A stretch of 64,000 nucleotides of DNA from Tissierellales bacterium (GCA_018433765.1 JAHDQO010000007.1:124001-188000), one strand, 5' to 3'; positions 43,924-53,842 are shown, numbered from the stretch's first letter. Notes: generated by a model not told the origin, from the letters alone. Program-made: numbers and translations.

Positions 43924-45573
43924 TTATCTAAAACAACTTTCTCCAATAAACTCTCTTAATATTGATGTATAAGGAATAGACTTCTCATCATCAATTGTTT
44001 TAAAATAACTTAAAAATTTTATCAATCTTTGCCTTTCAGAATAATATTCACTATCTTTTGTTATTTTCTCTATTAACTCAACCGCATATTTTTTTAATAC
44101 TGCTAATTCATATACTAATGATGAATTAAACATAACATCTGCATTTTCTTGAAAAGGAAAAATATACTTTTCTTCCCCTTTTCTCACATTATTCCATAAT
44201 TTTATTGTTTTCAAAGCATCATGCCCTCTATATCTACTATCTCTAACTATTCTCCTTATTAATCTAGAATCAGTTGTAGATATTCTATTATGTGAATCTA
44301 TATTAAGTTGTGTTAAAGCACTGATGTATATTCTAAACTTGTTTTTTGGGGGTATATGATTAGTTAATGCTTCATTCAATCCATGTATGCCCTCTATTAT
44401 AATTATATGCTCCTTGCTTAATTTCGTAGCTGGTCTAGTAAATTCTCTTTTACCTTTTTTAAAATTAAATACAGGAATTTGGACTTCTTTACCATTAATT
44501 AAGCTTAGTAAATGTTCATTAAAAAGATCTTTATCAAGTGCATCAATTGTATCAAAATCATAGTTGCCATATTCATCTTTAGGTGTTTTTTCTCGATCTA
44601 CAAAATAATCATCAAGCGATATAGAATGAGTTTTTTTGCCATTTACCTTTAATTGAATAGATAATCTTTCCGCAAAAGTTGTTTTACCTGATGAAGAAGG
44701 ACCAGCAATTAACACTATTTTTATATCTTTATCACTGCATATTTGATCAGCTATATATGCAATTTTTTTCTCATGAAGCGCTTCGTTAATTCTTATCATA
44801 TCTTGAATAAATCCCATTTCTATTTTTTCATTCAATGCGCCTACATCAGCAACATCCATTATATTCCCCCAATTTTCTGATTCCCTAAATATTTTGGAAA
44901 GCTTTTTTTGTTCAATATATTCGGGAAGTTCAAAGTTGCTCTCTTTTCTAGGAAAATTTAATATGATGCCAGGATAAAATAATTTTAAGTCAAATTTATT
45001 TATATAACTAGTAGTCGGTGCCATATACCCATAAAAAGTGTCATAATATCCATCCATTTCATAAATAACTTTTTCTTCTTTATTCCAGTATTTTAAAAGT
45101 CTAATTTTATCTTGCATATTTTGCTTTTTGAAAATCTTACTTGCTTCATTTACTAATAAAGGTTTCTTTTCTATTATTATATCTTTTTCAATTAACTCTT
45201 TAATTTTTTCTTTAATTTTATTAACACTCTCTAATGATAAATCGTTCTCTTTTTTAATTTCAGAATATAATCCTTTATTAAGAGAATGTTCAATAGTAAT
45301 TCTAGCATCTTTATAGATATCTTTACATGCTTTAATGTATATGAAACTAAGAGTTCTCACATATATTCTTAAACCATCAGGATGTGTTATGTCAATAAAT
45401 TCTATATTGTCTCCATTATTTAATTCATCATAATATAAATCTTTTAAGGCATTATTGACTAATACTGCCAAATACTTTCTATACCCTTCTTTGAATAATT
45501 TCTTTGCTAATTGAAGACACGTTACTTTTTCTTCAATTTTAACTACGCCTACTTGTCTTACATTTAATTCCAT
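43924..45573 (-). CDS. Uridine kinase-like protein with N-terminal TGS/threonyl-tRNA-synthetase-like domain
   Basis: 549 residues. Residues ~1-260 resemble the TGS and second-additional-domain region of threonyl-tRNA synthetase (LNVRQVGVVKIEEKVTCLQL, ITHPDGLRIYVRTLSFIYI). Residues ~285-500 are a phosphoribulokinase/uridine kinase domain with P-loop IAGPSSSGKTTFAERLSIQL, SLDDYFVDREKTPKDEYGNY and IIIEGIHGLN. It probably phosphorylates uridine or cytidine with ATP or GTP. This fusion is widespread in Clostridia. GAGGTGATGAA precedes the ATG. Confidence 0.88.
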   Translation of the reverse strand: MELNVRQVGVVKIEEKVTCLQLAKKLFKEGYRKYLAVLVNNALKDLYYDELNNGDNIEFIDITHPDGLRIYVRTLSFIYIKACKDIYKDARITIEHSLNKGLYSEIKKENDLSLESVNKIKEKIKELIEKDIIIEKKPLLVNEASKIFKKQNMQDKIRLLKYWNKEEKVIYEMDGYYDTFYGYMAPTTSYINKFDLKLFYPGIILNFPRKESNFELPEYIEQKKLSKIFRESENWGNIMDVADVGALNEKIEMGFIQDMIRINEALHEKKIAYIADQICSDKDIKIVLIAGPSSSGKTTFAERLSIQLKVNGKKTHSISLDDYFVDREKTPKDEYGNYDFDTIDALDKDLFNEHLLSLINGKEVQIPVFNFKKGKREFTRPATKLSKEHIIIIEGIHGLNEALTNHIPPKNKFRIYISALTQLNIDSHNRISTTDSRLIRRIVRDSRYRGHDALKTIKLWNNVRKGEEKYIFPFQENADVMFNSSLVYELAVLKKYAVELIEKITKDSEYYSERQRLIKFLSYFKTIDDEKSIPYTSILREFIGESCFR

Positions 45574-45761
45574 TTCATCACCTCGCCATGATTTATATAA
45601 TAAAATATTGACTGTTTATTTACACTATTATATTATAATACTACTAAAAAGCAATATTATTTACATGTTTTTTATTTTTATATTATTTTAATAAACGTTA
45701 TATTGCAATTTCATCTTTACAAGATTGTAAACAAAATGTTCTATAAAAGGAGGAGTTTAAT

Positions 45762-46172
45762 TTGTTATATGATTTATTAAATTCAGGATATGGAAATGAT
45801 AAAAATTATAATTGCTGCGAAAAAATATTATATGGTTCAAATGAAATATATAATTTAGGACTAGATAATAACTCTTTAAAAGTTTCTTACTGTTTTGGTG
45901 GAGGAATGGCCATAGAAAGTATATGCGGTGCTATAACTGGTTCTCTAATGGTATTAGGCATATTATTAAAAAATAATGTACATAAAGATGAAATGAAAAA
46001 AATAGTTAGAAATTTTATGGCTGAATATGAAAAAGAAATGGGAGATGTTTCATGCGGACCTCTAAAAGAAAAATATTATAATGAAAATACAAATTGTAAA
46101 GATGTAATTGTAATGGCAGCCAAATTACTTGATAACACTATTGAAAATTTAAAAAAACAGCACATTATATAA
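45762..46172 (+). CDS. C-GCAxxG-C-C family protein
   Basis: 136 residues. Cysteines at CCEKILYG, SYCFGGGMAIESICGAITGS and VSCGPL, then NCKDVIVMAAKLLDN, follow the spacing of the C_GCAxxG_C_C (TIGR01909) family; here Gly replaces the usual Cys and Ala in the central motif partly (CFGGGMAIESICGA). The family is thought to bind a metal or redox cofactor, but the role is unknown. The start is TTG at 45762 with AAAGGAGG close upstream. Single gene with a terminator downstream. Confidence 0.85.
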   Translation: MLYDLLNSGYGNDKNYNCCEKILYGSNEIYNLGLDNNSLKVSYCFGGGMAIESICGAITGSLMVLGILLKNNVHKDEMKKIVRNFMAEYEKEMGDVSCGPLKEKYYNENTNCKDVIVMAAKLLDNTIENLKKQHII

Positions 46173-46241
46173 TATTGGAACTTATTTATTTTTTTTTCGT
46201 TTAATTATATAGGTTTAATTAAACCATTACCACCACCCCAC

Positions 46242-46273
46242 AGCTCAAATCTAAGCATGTTTAGATTTGAGCT
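46242..46273 (+). terminator. Intrinsic terminator
   Basis: AGCTCAAATCTAA (46242-46254) and TTAGATTTGAGCT (46261-46273), a perfect 13-bp stem followed by TTTTT, after the C-GCAxxG-C-C gene. Confidence 0.88.
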
Positions 46274-46364
46274 TTTTTATTTAACTTTATTTTAAATACT
46301 ACATATCTTATATAAAGAGATTCATTAGAAATAAGAAGTTATAAAAATGAAAGGAATGAATGCT

Positions 46365-47081
46365 ATGAATGAATATCATAAAAACAACAATGAAAATAAA
46401 GACAGAATTTATATTGCAGATATGAAAGTATGTGATGTTAATGGTGATTGTATACCTGATATAGTTTGGATTTTAGGAAAGAAAATTTATGAAGACTCCC
46501 CCTTATTAGTGGATCTTACACTTAGGATAAGATGTGGAAAAACTTGTAATGTTAATGATTATCCTCTAGCCTTTGATGCAGGTATTAATCCAAAATTATT
46601 TTTAGGAGATTTTACTGGTGATAAAATCTGTGACATACTAGTTTCAATTCCTACAGGTGGTAGCGGAGGATATATATATAATTACTTATTTTCTTATGTG
46701 AATAATGTCTTAACTCCACTTTTTGATGCTGAAATGTTTAATCAAGGTATACCTTTAGAAGCAGAATTTGATGATTGCTATAAGGTTAGAATTTATAATG
46801 AAAATTTAGGAATTAATTTAACACTTGATGTCAGTACTATTTCAAATATAGATGAATTATACGATAAGAATGGAAAGCTAATCTCACCTACTTCTGGTGA
46901 AGTATTAGCTTTAGGAGGACTGTACCCAATTGATATGGACTTTGACAACATTTTTGAACTTGCATCTATACAAAGAGTTATTGGAAGATATAATGCTGAA
47001 ACTTTAGGATATGTAAGAGCAATATGGAAGTTTTATGATAATATACTAAATCTAGAAAGAATAGAAGTTGTAAGCTACTAA
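46365..47081 (+). CDS. FG-GAP/VCBS-repeat-like protein
   Basis: 238 residues. Two Ca-loop-like repeats are seen: VCDVNGDCIPDIVWILGKK (~20) and LGDFTGDKICDILVSIPTGG (~82), with a third degenerate one, PIDMDFDNIFELASIQRVIG (~195). These resemble FG-GAP/VCBS beta-propeller blades. There is no signal peptide, which recalls similar Bacillus and clostridial proteins of unknown role, possibly spore-associated. The start at 46365 follows AAAGGA by 9 bases; two earlier in-frame ATGs overlap that site. Confidence 0.75.
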   Translation: MNEYHKNNNENKDRIYIADMKVCDVNGDCIPDIVWILGKKIYEDSPLLVDLTLRIRCGKTCNVNDYPLAFDAGINPKLFLGDFTGDKICDILVSIPTGGSGGYIYNYLFSYVNNVLTPLFDAEMFNQGIPLEAEFDDCYKVRIYNENLGINLTLDVSTISNIDELYDKNGKLISPTSGEVLALGGLYPIDMDFDNIFELASIQRVIGRYNAETLGYVRAIWKFYDNILNLERIEVVSY

Positions 47082-47105
47082 AGTATTGAGAATGGAGAAT
47101 TGAAA

Positions 47106-48164
47106 TTAATTGTAAACATCAAATAGGTTTAATTGTTTATTATATGTTGTTACTACATTAGATACGGTTAAGCCTATTAGTCTAATTTTTTCATTTAGCT
47201 GTATCTCTTCTAGAATTTTTAACCCTTCATTGTAAATATCATCTTTGCTTCTTACTACATAATTTAATGTCTTACTTCTAGTATGCGTTTGAAATGAAGA
47301 TGTTTTATATTTTATAGAAATTGTTTTTGCATAATATCCTTTTTTTAATAAACTTTGTGAAATATTTTCAGAAAAATCTTTTAAATACGGTTTAATTTTT
47401 TCTTTATCTTTAGTGTCCTCTTTTAAAGTCGTCTCTCTGCCTATAGATTTATTCTTTGCTGCTGATTCATTTACTTCTCTTAGATCTATTCCTCTAATAC
47501 GGTCATATATCTCGACACCATATTTACCAAAAAAATCTATCATATGTTCTTGAGAAAGCTTGTATAAATCTCCTATAGTTATTATACCTATATTATTTAA
47601 TTTCTGTATAGATTTTTTGCCAATTCCATGTACTTTACCTATTTTGAGAGGTATTAGTATTTCTGGAATCATATCTTCTGTTATTATTTTTAAACCATCA
47701 GGTTTGTTCCAATCAGAAGCTAATTTAGCAAGAAATTTATTATATGAAACACCAACAGATATTGTAAGTCCTGTTTTTTGCTTAACTGACCACTTCAAAT
47801 ATTTTGCTTGATTAATATAATCAATCTTATGTTCTGAAATATCAAGATAAGCTTCATCTATTGATACTTGCTCTATTCTATTTGAAATACTATATAGAAT
47901 ATTTAGTACTTCAATAGAAGCAGCTTTATATTTACTGTGATTTCCTCTTAAAAATATACCATTAGGACACAGCTGTTTTGCTTTATATACAGGCATAGCA
48001 GAATGTACTCCATATTTTCTAGCTTCATAGGAACAAGTTGCTACCACGCCCCTCTTACTAGTTCCTCCTACTATGACAGGTTTTCCTCTTAAATTAGGAT
48101 CATCCCGTTGCTCAACGCTGGCAAAAAAAGCATCCATATCAACATGCAAAATTATTCTTTCCAT
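47106..48164 (-). CDS. dinB: DNA polymerase IV
   Basis: 352 residues of the Y family. IILHVDMDAFFASVEQRDDP holds the first catalytic Asp, GVVATCSYEARKYGVHSAMP follows, and SIDEAYLDIS carries the second acidic pair. HhH (KIGKVHGIGKKSIQKLNNIG) and little-finger regions follow. It performs error-prone translesion synthesis. ATG 48164 is preferred over GTG 48173, which sits 2 bases after AAAGGA. Confidence 0.95.
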   Translation of the reverse strand: MERIILHVDMDAFFASVEQRDDPNLRGKPVIVGGTSKRGVVATCSYEARKYGVHSAMPVYKAKQLCPNGIFLRGNHSKYKAASIEVLNILYSISNRIEQVSIDEAYLDISEHKIDYINQAKYLKWSVKQKTGLTISVGVSYNKFLAKLASDWNKPDGLKIITEDMIPEILIPLKIGKVHGIGKKSIQKLNNIGIITIGDLYKLSQEHMIDFFGKYGVEIYDRIRGIDLREVNESAAKNKSIGRETTLKEDTKDKEKIKPYLKDFSENISQSLLKKGYYAKTISIKYKTSSFQTHTRSKTLNYVVRSKDDIYNEGLKILEEIQLNEKIRLIGLTVSNVVTTYNKQLNLFDVYN

Positions 48165-48179
48165 TATTTTCACTTTCCT

Positions 48180-49127
48180 TTAATATTTAAACATTTCTTT
48201 CAAAAACTGCTTATGTTTATTTGGAATATCACATCTTATTGTTTTTCCATTTAAATATTCTAAGTCTTTTTCAAATCCATCTAGTCTCAATTTGTATGCA
48301 TGCAAAAATTGGTATTTCATACCTGAATTATCATTTATTTTATTTTTATTAGTATATTTTTTTTCACCTATTAAAGGATACCCCATTTCTGCAAGTTGTG
48401 CTCTAATTTGATGTGTCCTTCCTGTAATTAACTGAACTTCAAGCATTGTATATTTATTATTTTTTTTAAGTGGTTCTATTTTAGTTATTATTTTTTTTGA
48501 ACCTTTAATATTGCTACTTAAAATTTGAACTTTATTAGTATTTTTATTTTTTATTAAATATCTTTCTATTATTATTGATTCATTTAATTCTCCATGTACT
48601 ACCGTGAGATAATATTTTTTTATTTTTCTTTCTCTAATAGCTCTGTTTGCTTGTTTTAAAGTATCATAATTTTTTGCAGCTATGACTAACCCAGAAGTAT
48701 TTTTATCTAGTCTGTTACATACTGCAGGAGTAAATGTTAAATTTTCATTGTTATTATAGTTCAAATATGTAAGTATCTCTCCTATTAGGCTCGATTTTCC
48801 TATTGCATCTGGTTGAGTATTAATTCCTTGAGGTTTGTTAACTACAAGAATATTTTTATCTTCATACACTACTTGAAAGTTTATTATTTCACCTTTATAT
48901 GATTTATTTTCTCTAAATTTCTCTATAGTTTCATCTGTGAAATAAATTTGAATCATATCATCTATTTTTAACATTGTTTCTGGTAATGCTTTTTTATTAT
49001 TTAATTTTATATTCTTTTTTCTTAACATCTTATATATAAAAGAATTATTAGCTTTATTTAAATATTTCTTTAAAAATCTATCTATTCTTTGACCAGATTC
49101 ATTATTAGTAACCTTAATTTCTCTCAT
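48180..49127 (-). CDS. RluA-family pseudouridine synthase
   Basis: 315 residues. An N-terminal S4 RNA-binding domain (ESGQRIDRFLKKYLNKANNS) precedes the catalytic domain with Asp in CNRLDKNTSGLVIAAK and LITGRTHQIRAQLAEMGYPL. It isomerises uridines in 23S rRNA, of RluC/RluD type; the target site cannot be told. 15 bases upstream of dinB on the same strand. Confidence 0.93.
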   Translation of the reverse strand: MREIKVTNNESGQRIDRFLKKYLNKANNSFIYKMLRKKNIKLNNKKALPETMLKIDDMIQIYFTDETIEKFRENKSYKGEIINFQVVYEDKNILVVNKPQGINTQPDAIGKSSLIGEILTYLNYNNNENLTFTPAVCNRLDKNTSGLVIAAKNYDTLKQANRAIRERKIKKYYLTVVHGELNESIIIERYLIKNKNTNKVQILSSNIKGSKKIITKIEPLKKNNKYTMLEVQLITGRTHQIRAQLAEMGYPLIGEKKYTNKNKINDNSGMKYQFLHAYKLRLDGFEKDLEYLNGKTIRCDIPNKHKQFLKEMFKY

Positions 49128-49409
49128 TAAAACATACCTCTTAATAATTTATAATTAATTGTTCTCATACTTTTTAAATCTTTATCTTTTTGTTCTTTTG
49201 TGTTTATTTTATATTTAATATTTTTCATTCCCTAATATTATATCAAAAATTTGTTATTAACAAGGAATATAATTTTTTTTATTGTAATATATCTATTTTT
49301 AACTATTAAATGTAAAATTATATATCGTATAAAGGAACATATATCTATTGAATACGTCTATTTATTATGGTATATTATAATTGTATTATACTGTTTGAGG
49401 TGTTGTAAT

Positions 49410-49901
49410 ATGAAAAAATTTACAAATTTTATTAAAGATTTTATATACGATATAACTGACTATGGTTTGATTTTAGCAGTAATAGTTATAGTTGGTGCTA
49501 TTCTTATATGGCGTCTAAATATTCTTTTTAGTCTTGATATAGCTAAAGAACCTATACAAAATAATACACCTAGTATTGATCAACCAGTACATATGCCAGA
49601 CCCAACAGAAGAAAATACAGATATTGCTGAAACACCTTCTACAGAGCCTGATGAAGTACAACCATCTGTAGAACCAGAAAAACCTGTAGAGGAATATATT
49701 GATATTAATATTCCTGAAGGGACTTTTCCAGCTGAAATAGCTGAAATACTGTTATCAAAAGGTCTTATTGATGATGAGAATGAGTTTTTAAATAAAGCTA
49801 TTGAATTAGAACTTGATCGCAGACTTCAATGTGGAGAATTCAAAATAAAGGTTGGTTCAACATTAGAAAGTATTGTAAAACAAGTAGCAAAGGCTAATTA
49901 A
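49410..49901 (+). CDS. Membrane-anchored protein with MltG/YceG-like domain
   Basis: 163 residues. One membrane helix (~18-40, YGLILAVIVIVGAILIWRLN), then a Pro/Glu/Thr-rich linker (~50-95), then a C-terminal domain INIPEGTFPAEIAEILLSKG that resembles the LysM-like N-terminal part of MltG transglycosylases. The catalytic domain of MltG is absent. It may bind peptidoglycan or regulate MltG-like activity; this is inference. The start at 49410 follows GAGGTG; the 53-residue hydrophobic extension upstream has no ribosome site. Confidence 0.78.
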   Translation: MKKFTNFIKDFIYDITDYGLILAVIVIVGAILIWRLNILFSLDIAKEPIQNNTPSIDQPVHMPDPTEENTDIAETPSTEPDEVQPSVEPEKPVEEYIDINIPEGTFPAEIAEILLSKGLIDDENEFLNKAIELELDRRLQCGEFKIKVGSTLESIVKQVAKAN

Positions 49902-49925
49902 AAAACGCCTAAATGGCGTTTTTTT
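49900..49925 (+). terminator. Intrinsic terminator
   Basis: AAAAAACGCC, loop TAAAT, GGCGTTTTTTTT, overlapping the stop of the MltG-like gene. Confidence 0.88.
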
Positions 49926-49930
49926 TATTA

Positions 49931-50485
49931 TCAATATCTTTCATTTACATAATAATCAATAACTGATTTTTTAGTTTTATTTACAAATACACCCTCTTTT
50001 TTTAATACATTTAGAAGCCATAAACTTTTAGAATGTAAAACTGAATATTCATAATCTTTTAATACAATTTCATATAATTTATTTTTTAAATTTATTGATT
50101 CTATTTTAATAAAATAAGCTTCAACGTTTTTAAACTCAATAAGCCTTAACAGTCTAAATGATGTTTTATCTTTTTCATTATAATAATAATTAGTATCTTC
50201 TATATATTTTCTATAATAATTTGGATGTTTTCCTTTGTTTTTAATTTCTTGAGCCATCATTTTATGATATTTAGCCATCATGTTGTAATATTGATAATTA
50301 TAAATTCCTTTGCTATAGCTGTCTATCCTTTGAAAAGGCTTAACTCTCATTTTCTGTATAAATGAATAATTCATATCTAAAAATTCTTTTTTAGTGATGT
50401 CTCCATTCATATACTGAACTATTAGCATGTCTCTATGTTCAAAAAATTCATCAAATATTGTCTTTCTATTTTTAAAATATTGCAT
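49931..50485 (-). CDS. Conserved hypothetical protein
   Basis: 184 residues, rich in Tyr, Lys and Met, with no membrane helix (FKNRKTIFDEFFEHRDMLIV, GIYNYQYYNMMAKYHKMMAQ). I do not recognise the family. It follows the RsuA-type synthase by 15 bases and is probably cotranscribed with it and the rRNA methyltransferase. Confidence 0.75.
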   Translation of the reverse strand: MQYFKNRKTIFDEFFEHRDMLIVQYMNGDITKKEFLDMNYSFIQKMRVKPFQRIDSYSKGIYNYQYYNMMAKYHKMMAQEIKNKGKHPNYYRKYIEDTNYYYNEKDKTSFRLLRLIEFKNVEAYFIKIESINLKNKLYEIVLKDYEYSVLHSKSLWLLNVLKKEGVFVNKTKKSVIDYYVNERY

Positions 50486-50500
50486 TTTATTTCACACTTT

Positions 50501-51217
50501 CTAATTTTGTCTTATAAGTAATTCTTCTTTTTCTGTCAATTCCCTATATTGCCCTGGATGTAAATTTAAATCAAGTTCTAATTTTCCCATTTTAATTCTT
50601 TTTAAAAATGTTACTTTCATATCAAGCATTTTAAACATTCTCTTTATTTGATGATATTTTCCTTCTTTTATTGTAAGTTTTACTTTAGATACAGTATTTT
50701 GCTCAATAATTTCAAGTTTGCTTTTCATACACTTATATCCATCTTCTAATACTATACCATCATTAAACATTTGTACAGTTTCATCATTAACTAATCCATC
50801 AACTTCTACATAATATATTTTTTTAACATGTCTTTTAGGAGAAAGTAAGTTATGTGCTGTTTTTCCATCATTTGTTATTAATAATAATCCTTCAGTATCC
50901 TTATCTAGTCTTCCAGCAGGAAAAAGATTCATCTTTTGATATCTTGGCTTCAATAAATCAATAACATTCTTTTCATGACTTTCTGTAGAAGATATAACAC
51001 CATTTGGTTTATTCATCATAATATATATATTCTCTTTAAAATTAATTATTTCACCATCGAAGGTAACTATATCCTCATTTGGATCTATTTTTAATGAAGA
51101 TGTAGTTATAATTTTGTCATTAACTTTTATTTTATTTTTTAAAATATACTTTTTAATGTCTTTCCTACTTCCATACCCCATATTAGATATCATTTTATCA
51201 ATACGCATTCTCCCCAC
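50501..51217 (-). CDS. RsuA/RluB-family pseudouridine synthase
   Basis: 238 residues. S4 domain MRIDKMISNMGYGSRKDIKK; catalytic PAGRLDKDTEGLLLITNDGK with the active-site Asp; EGKYHQIKRMFKMLDMKVTF. It modifies a uridine in 16S or 23S rRNA. GTG at 51217 shares a base with the preceding gene's TAG and has GGAGG 8 bases upstream; the in-frame ATG at 51232 overlaps that site. Confidence 0.9.
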   Translation of the reverse strand: MGRMRIDKMISNMGYGSRKDIKKYILKNKIKVNDKIITTSSLKIDPNEDIVTFDGEIINFKENIYIMMNKPNGVISSTESHEKNVIDLLKPRYQKMNLFPAGRLDKDTEGLLLITNDGKTAHNLLSPKRHVKKIYYVEVDGLVNDETVQMFNDGIVLEDGYKCMKSKLEIIEQNTVSKVKLTIKEGKYHQIKRMFKMLDMKVTFLKRIKMGKLELDLNLHPGQYRELTEKEELLIRQN

Positions 51218-52575
51218 TAAAACATCCTCCATTCACTCTTATAGTGATTCTTAAGCATATTATCAATTTGTTTACCCCAGCCAACAGTATAGCCATCAAT
51301 ACATACTAATGTCCATCCTCTTTGTCCTTTTACCATAATTGTTTCACCTTTTAAGTATTTTATCGTATCTAAATTTTCAGAACTCAGATTTAAAATATTT
51401 GTACAATCATTCATTTTTAATGATAATGCAAATGCTTGTGATGGTATAAATCTGTTTTTCTTAATTTCACCAATATTTAATCCCATATTTAGTGATCTTA
51501 TTTTTTCAAATTTTACTAATTCTTTAGGAACTAGAAACAGTTTTCCATTCTTATTATGAATATTTTCTGTATAAAATTTTGGTATACCATATTGTTTAAC
51601 AAAATCATAATATGGTTCTAAATTTTCCATATTAGATTTATAAAAAGTTTGACTATACTGTTTACCGTCATTTTTTTCTAGTTTAGCTATAAAATGTCCT
51701 TCACCTTTAATTTTATGGGGCCATGCTCTCTTAGCTTTTCTTAATTGTATATTGCCATTAATCCATTCAGGTCTCCCATTGTCTAGACCTGATATTTCTA
51801 TATCCATTATATTAAATTGAGGAAACTGGTCAATAAACCACTGTATTGTTGACTCGTTTTCTTCTGGTGAAAAAGTACAAGTTGAATAAACTATTTTTCC
51901 TCCAGGCTTTAGCATCTCAGGTATATATTTTAATATATTTTTCTGCATGATACAGTACTGCTCTGTATTATATAGAGAATACTTTTGTATACTTTTAGAA
52001 TCTTTTCTAAAAGTCCCTTCTCCAGAACATGGTGCATCTACTAATATTTTATCAAAATATCCTCTAAAAATCTGCGCTAATTTTTCAGGTTTTTCATTTG
52101 TAACCATACAATTTGTTAACCCAAACATTTCAACATTTTTTATTAATGCACTAGTTCTTTTGGGATTAATATCATTGGCTATAAGTATTCCTTCATTATG
52201 CATCTTAGCGCCTATCTGAGTTGTCTTTCCACCAGGGGCTGCACATATATCCAAAATCTTTTCTCCAGGCTGAGGATTTAATGCTTCTACTGGAAGCATA
52301 GCACTAGGTTCTTGCATATAAAATAACCCACAATGATAATAAGGATGTTTGCCGGGTCTTTTATTATTTCCTTCAAGTAAGTAATATCCTTCTTGAGTCC
52401 ATTTAACTGGCTCTATTTCAAAAGGATTTATTTTTTCAAAATTTTTTTTATCAATTTTTAGTGAATTAAAGCGAATAGCTTTATAAACTTTTTTGTCATA
52501 TATTGACAAAAAAGTATCAAATTCATTTTTTAATAATTTTTGCATATTTTCGCAAAAAGATTCAGGTAATTTCAC
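51217..52575 (-). CDS. NOL1/NOP2/Sun-family rRNA m5C methyltransferase (RsmF/RsmB-like)
   Basis: 452 residues. SAM-binding LDICAAPGGKTTQIGAKM, ILVDAPCSGEGTFRKD (first Cys) and KIVYSTCTFSPEENESTIQW (catalytic Cys) are conserved. A C-terminal RsmF-type domain (WTLVCIDGYTVGWGKQ) follows. It methylates cytosine C5 in 16S rRNA. GTG at 52575 with GGAGA 7 bases upstream gives the usual family start MKLPESF; the ATG at 52620 has no site. Head of the operon with the RsuA-type gene. Confidence 0.92.
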   Translation of the reverse strand: MKLPESFCENMQKLLKNEFDTFLSIYDKKVYKAIRFNSLKIDKKNFEKINPFEIEPVKWTQEGYYLLEGNNKRPGKHPYYHCGLFYMQEPSAMLPVEALNPQPGEKILDICAAPGGKTTQIGAKMHNEGILIANDINPKRTSALIKNVEMFGLTNCMVTNEKPEKLAQIFRGYFDKILVDAPCSGEGTFRKDSKSIQKYSLYNTEQYCIMQKNILKYIPEMLKPGGKIVYSTCTFSPEENESTIQWFIDQFPQFNIMDIEISGLDNGRPEWINGNIQLRKAKRAWPHKIKGEGHFIAKLEKNDGKQYSQTFYKSNMENLEPYYDFVKQYGIPKFYTENIHNKNGKLFLVPKELVKFEKIRSLNMGLNIGEIKKNRFIPSQAFALSLKMNDCTNILNLSSENLDTIKYLKGETIMVKGQRGWTLVCIDGYTVGWGKQIDNMLKNHYKSEWRMF

Positions 52576-52733
52576 ACATTTATCTCCATATACAATTGAA
52601 TAATTTTTATTAAAATGCAAATAATAATTACAGTTGCAAAAGACATTTTATCAGATATATTGATTATAATCAAATTAAATATAGCTTGTATAAATAGTCT
52701 TTTGCAATTACATTGTTGAGGAGGAACTAAATT

Positions 52734-53243
52734 TTGAAAAAAAGAAAAGACGACAAAAAAGCTACGAATAAATCTGAATATGGAAATGTTTCAAATGAAT
52801 CTAAAAACAATTTTAGAAGTGCATTAAATAATGCATACCTAGAATATGGTAGAGACATGGACGCCGCAGCTGAAAATGCTTATAAAAATGCTGCTGACTA
52901 TCAATATCCAGGCTACGGAAGAAATATAGGCTCAACAAATAACTATGGCGAAAATGCATATAATAATTCAATTAACAATCAAAATGCTGGATATGAGAGT
53001 AATATGAGATCTTCAAACAGTAACCGTACATCTTATAGAAGTAGTACAAATAATAATGGTTATGTAAGCAGTAACATGGGAACTAATTTTACTGATAATA
53101 CTATTTCAGGAGTTCATTGTGAAGTAAAAAACTGTCATTATTATAGACCAGGAAACAAGTGTGGAGCATCACATATTAATATACAAAATAAGAATTCTTC
53201 ATCTGTTGAAGAAACAGACTGTGCAACATTTAGACATAAGTAG
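52734..53243 (+). CDS. DUF1540-domain protein
   Basis: 169 residues. The first ~115 residues are low-complexity, rich in Asn, Ser and Tyr (NNAYLEYGRDMDAAAENAYK; repeated NNYG/NNQN elements). The C-terminal ~45 residues, VHCEVKNCHYYRPGNKCGAS and TDCATFRH, form the four-Cys DUF1540 domain, probably metal-binding and common in sporulating Firmicutes. The start is TTG with GAGGAGG upstream. Function unknown. Confidence 0.85.
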   Translation: MKKRKDDKKATNKSEYGNVSNESKNNFRSALNNAYLEYGRDMDAAAENAYKNAADYQYPGYGRNIGSTNNYGENAYNNSINNQNAGYESNMRSSNSNRTSYRSSTNNNGYVSSNMGTNFTDNTISGVHCEVKNCHYYRPGNKCGASHINIQNKNSSSVEETDCATFRHK

Positions 53244-53268
53244 TTTAATTTCCTTAACTCTTTAATCG

Positions 53269-53300
53269 AAAATAGGGAGTATACATACTCCCTATTTTTT
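53269..53300. terminator. Bidirectional intrinsic terminator
   Basis: AAAATAGGGAGT (53269-53280) and ACTCCCTATTTT (53287-53298), then TT. Between the convergent DUF1540 gene and the P-loop gene. Confidence 0.88.
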
Positions 53301-53301
53301 A

Positions 53302-53718
53302 TTAAGCGACTAAAATAATATCTTTTAACTCATTAGGTACATCTTCTTCTTCATAATTTATACTCATAACAAATTTTACATTAAATTTGCTTGATAGTTT
53401 TTTAAGTTCATTAATTACTTTTTTAAGTTTATCTTTTCCTATTTGTGCTATTTTATATAATCCATCTATGTAAACAAGTTCAACATCGTAATCTGTTGCA
53501 ATTAAACCGCATAGGAAACCATGAAATTGCTCTTCATTAATTAATCCATACTCTTTAGTGTTAATATATCTAATTTCATGATCTAAATCAAAAATATGCT
53601 TGCTATTTGCTTCTAAGAAAACTATTTTACCCTTTATCTCTTTTATTGATTTATTAGCCATTTCAATCATTTTTTTGGTCTTCCCAGTACCATTAAGACC
53701 ACATATTAAGTTGACCAT
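53302..53718 (-). CDS. Small P-loop ATPase-like protein
   Basis: 138 residues. A Walker A motif MVNLICGLNGTGKTKKMIEM opens the protein, and VELVYIDGLYKIAQ could be the Walker B strand. No further domain is seen. It may be a small nucleotide-binding regulator or kinase-like protein; I cannot name a family. The start at 53718 follows GGAGAGTGAT; the 21-residue upstream extension lacks a site. Confidence 0.75.
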   Translation of the reverse strand: MVNLICGLNGTGKTKKMIEMANKSIKEIKGKIVFLEANSKHIFDLDHEIRYINTKEYGLINEEQFHGFLCGLIATDYDVELVYIDGLYKIAQIGKDKLKKVINELKKLSSKFNVKFVMSINYEEEDVPNELKDIILVA

Positions 53719-53842
53719 TTTAATCACTCTCCAATGCTTTTTATTTATTATATCACAATATGTAAAGGTTTGCACATACATTTTGAAATTGTTTTCCTGA
53801 AAAAATTATAATTTTTTACTAACATTTAATTTTTAATGTCAA

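Noticed and set aside
46212-46225. GGTTTAATTAAACC palindrome as an operator
   Set aside because: Perfect, but located after a gene and just before its terminator, in AT-rich DNA, without a second copy nearby; too little to support an operator.
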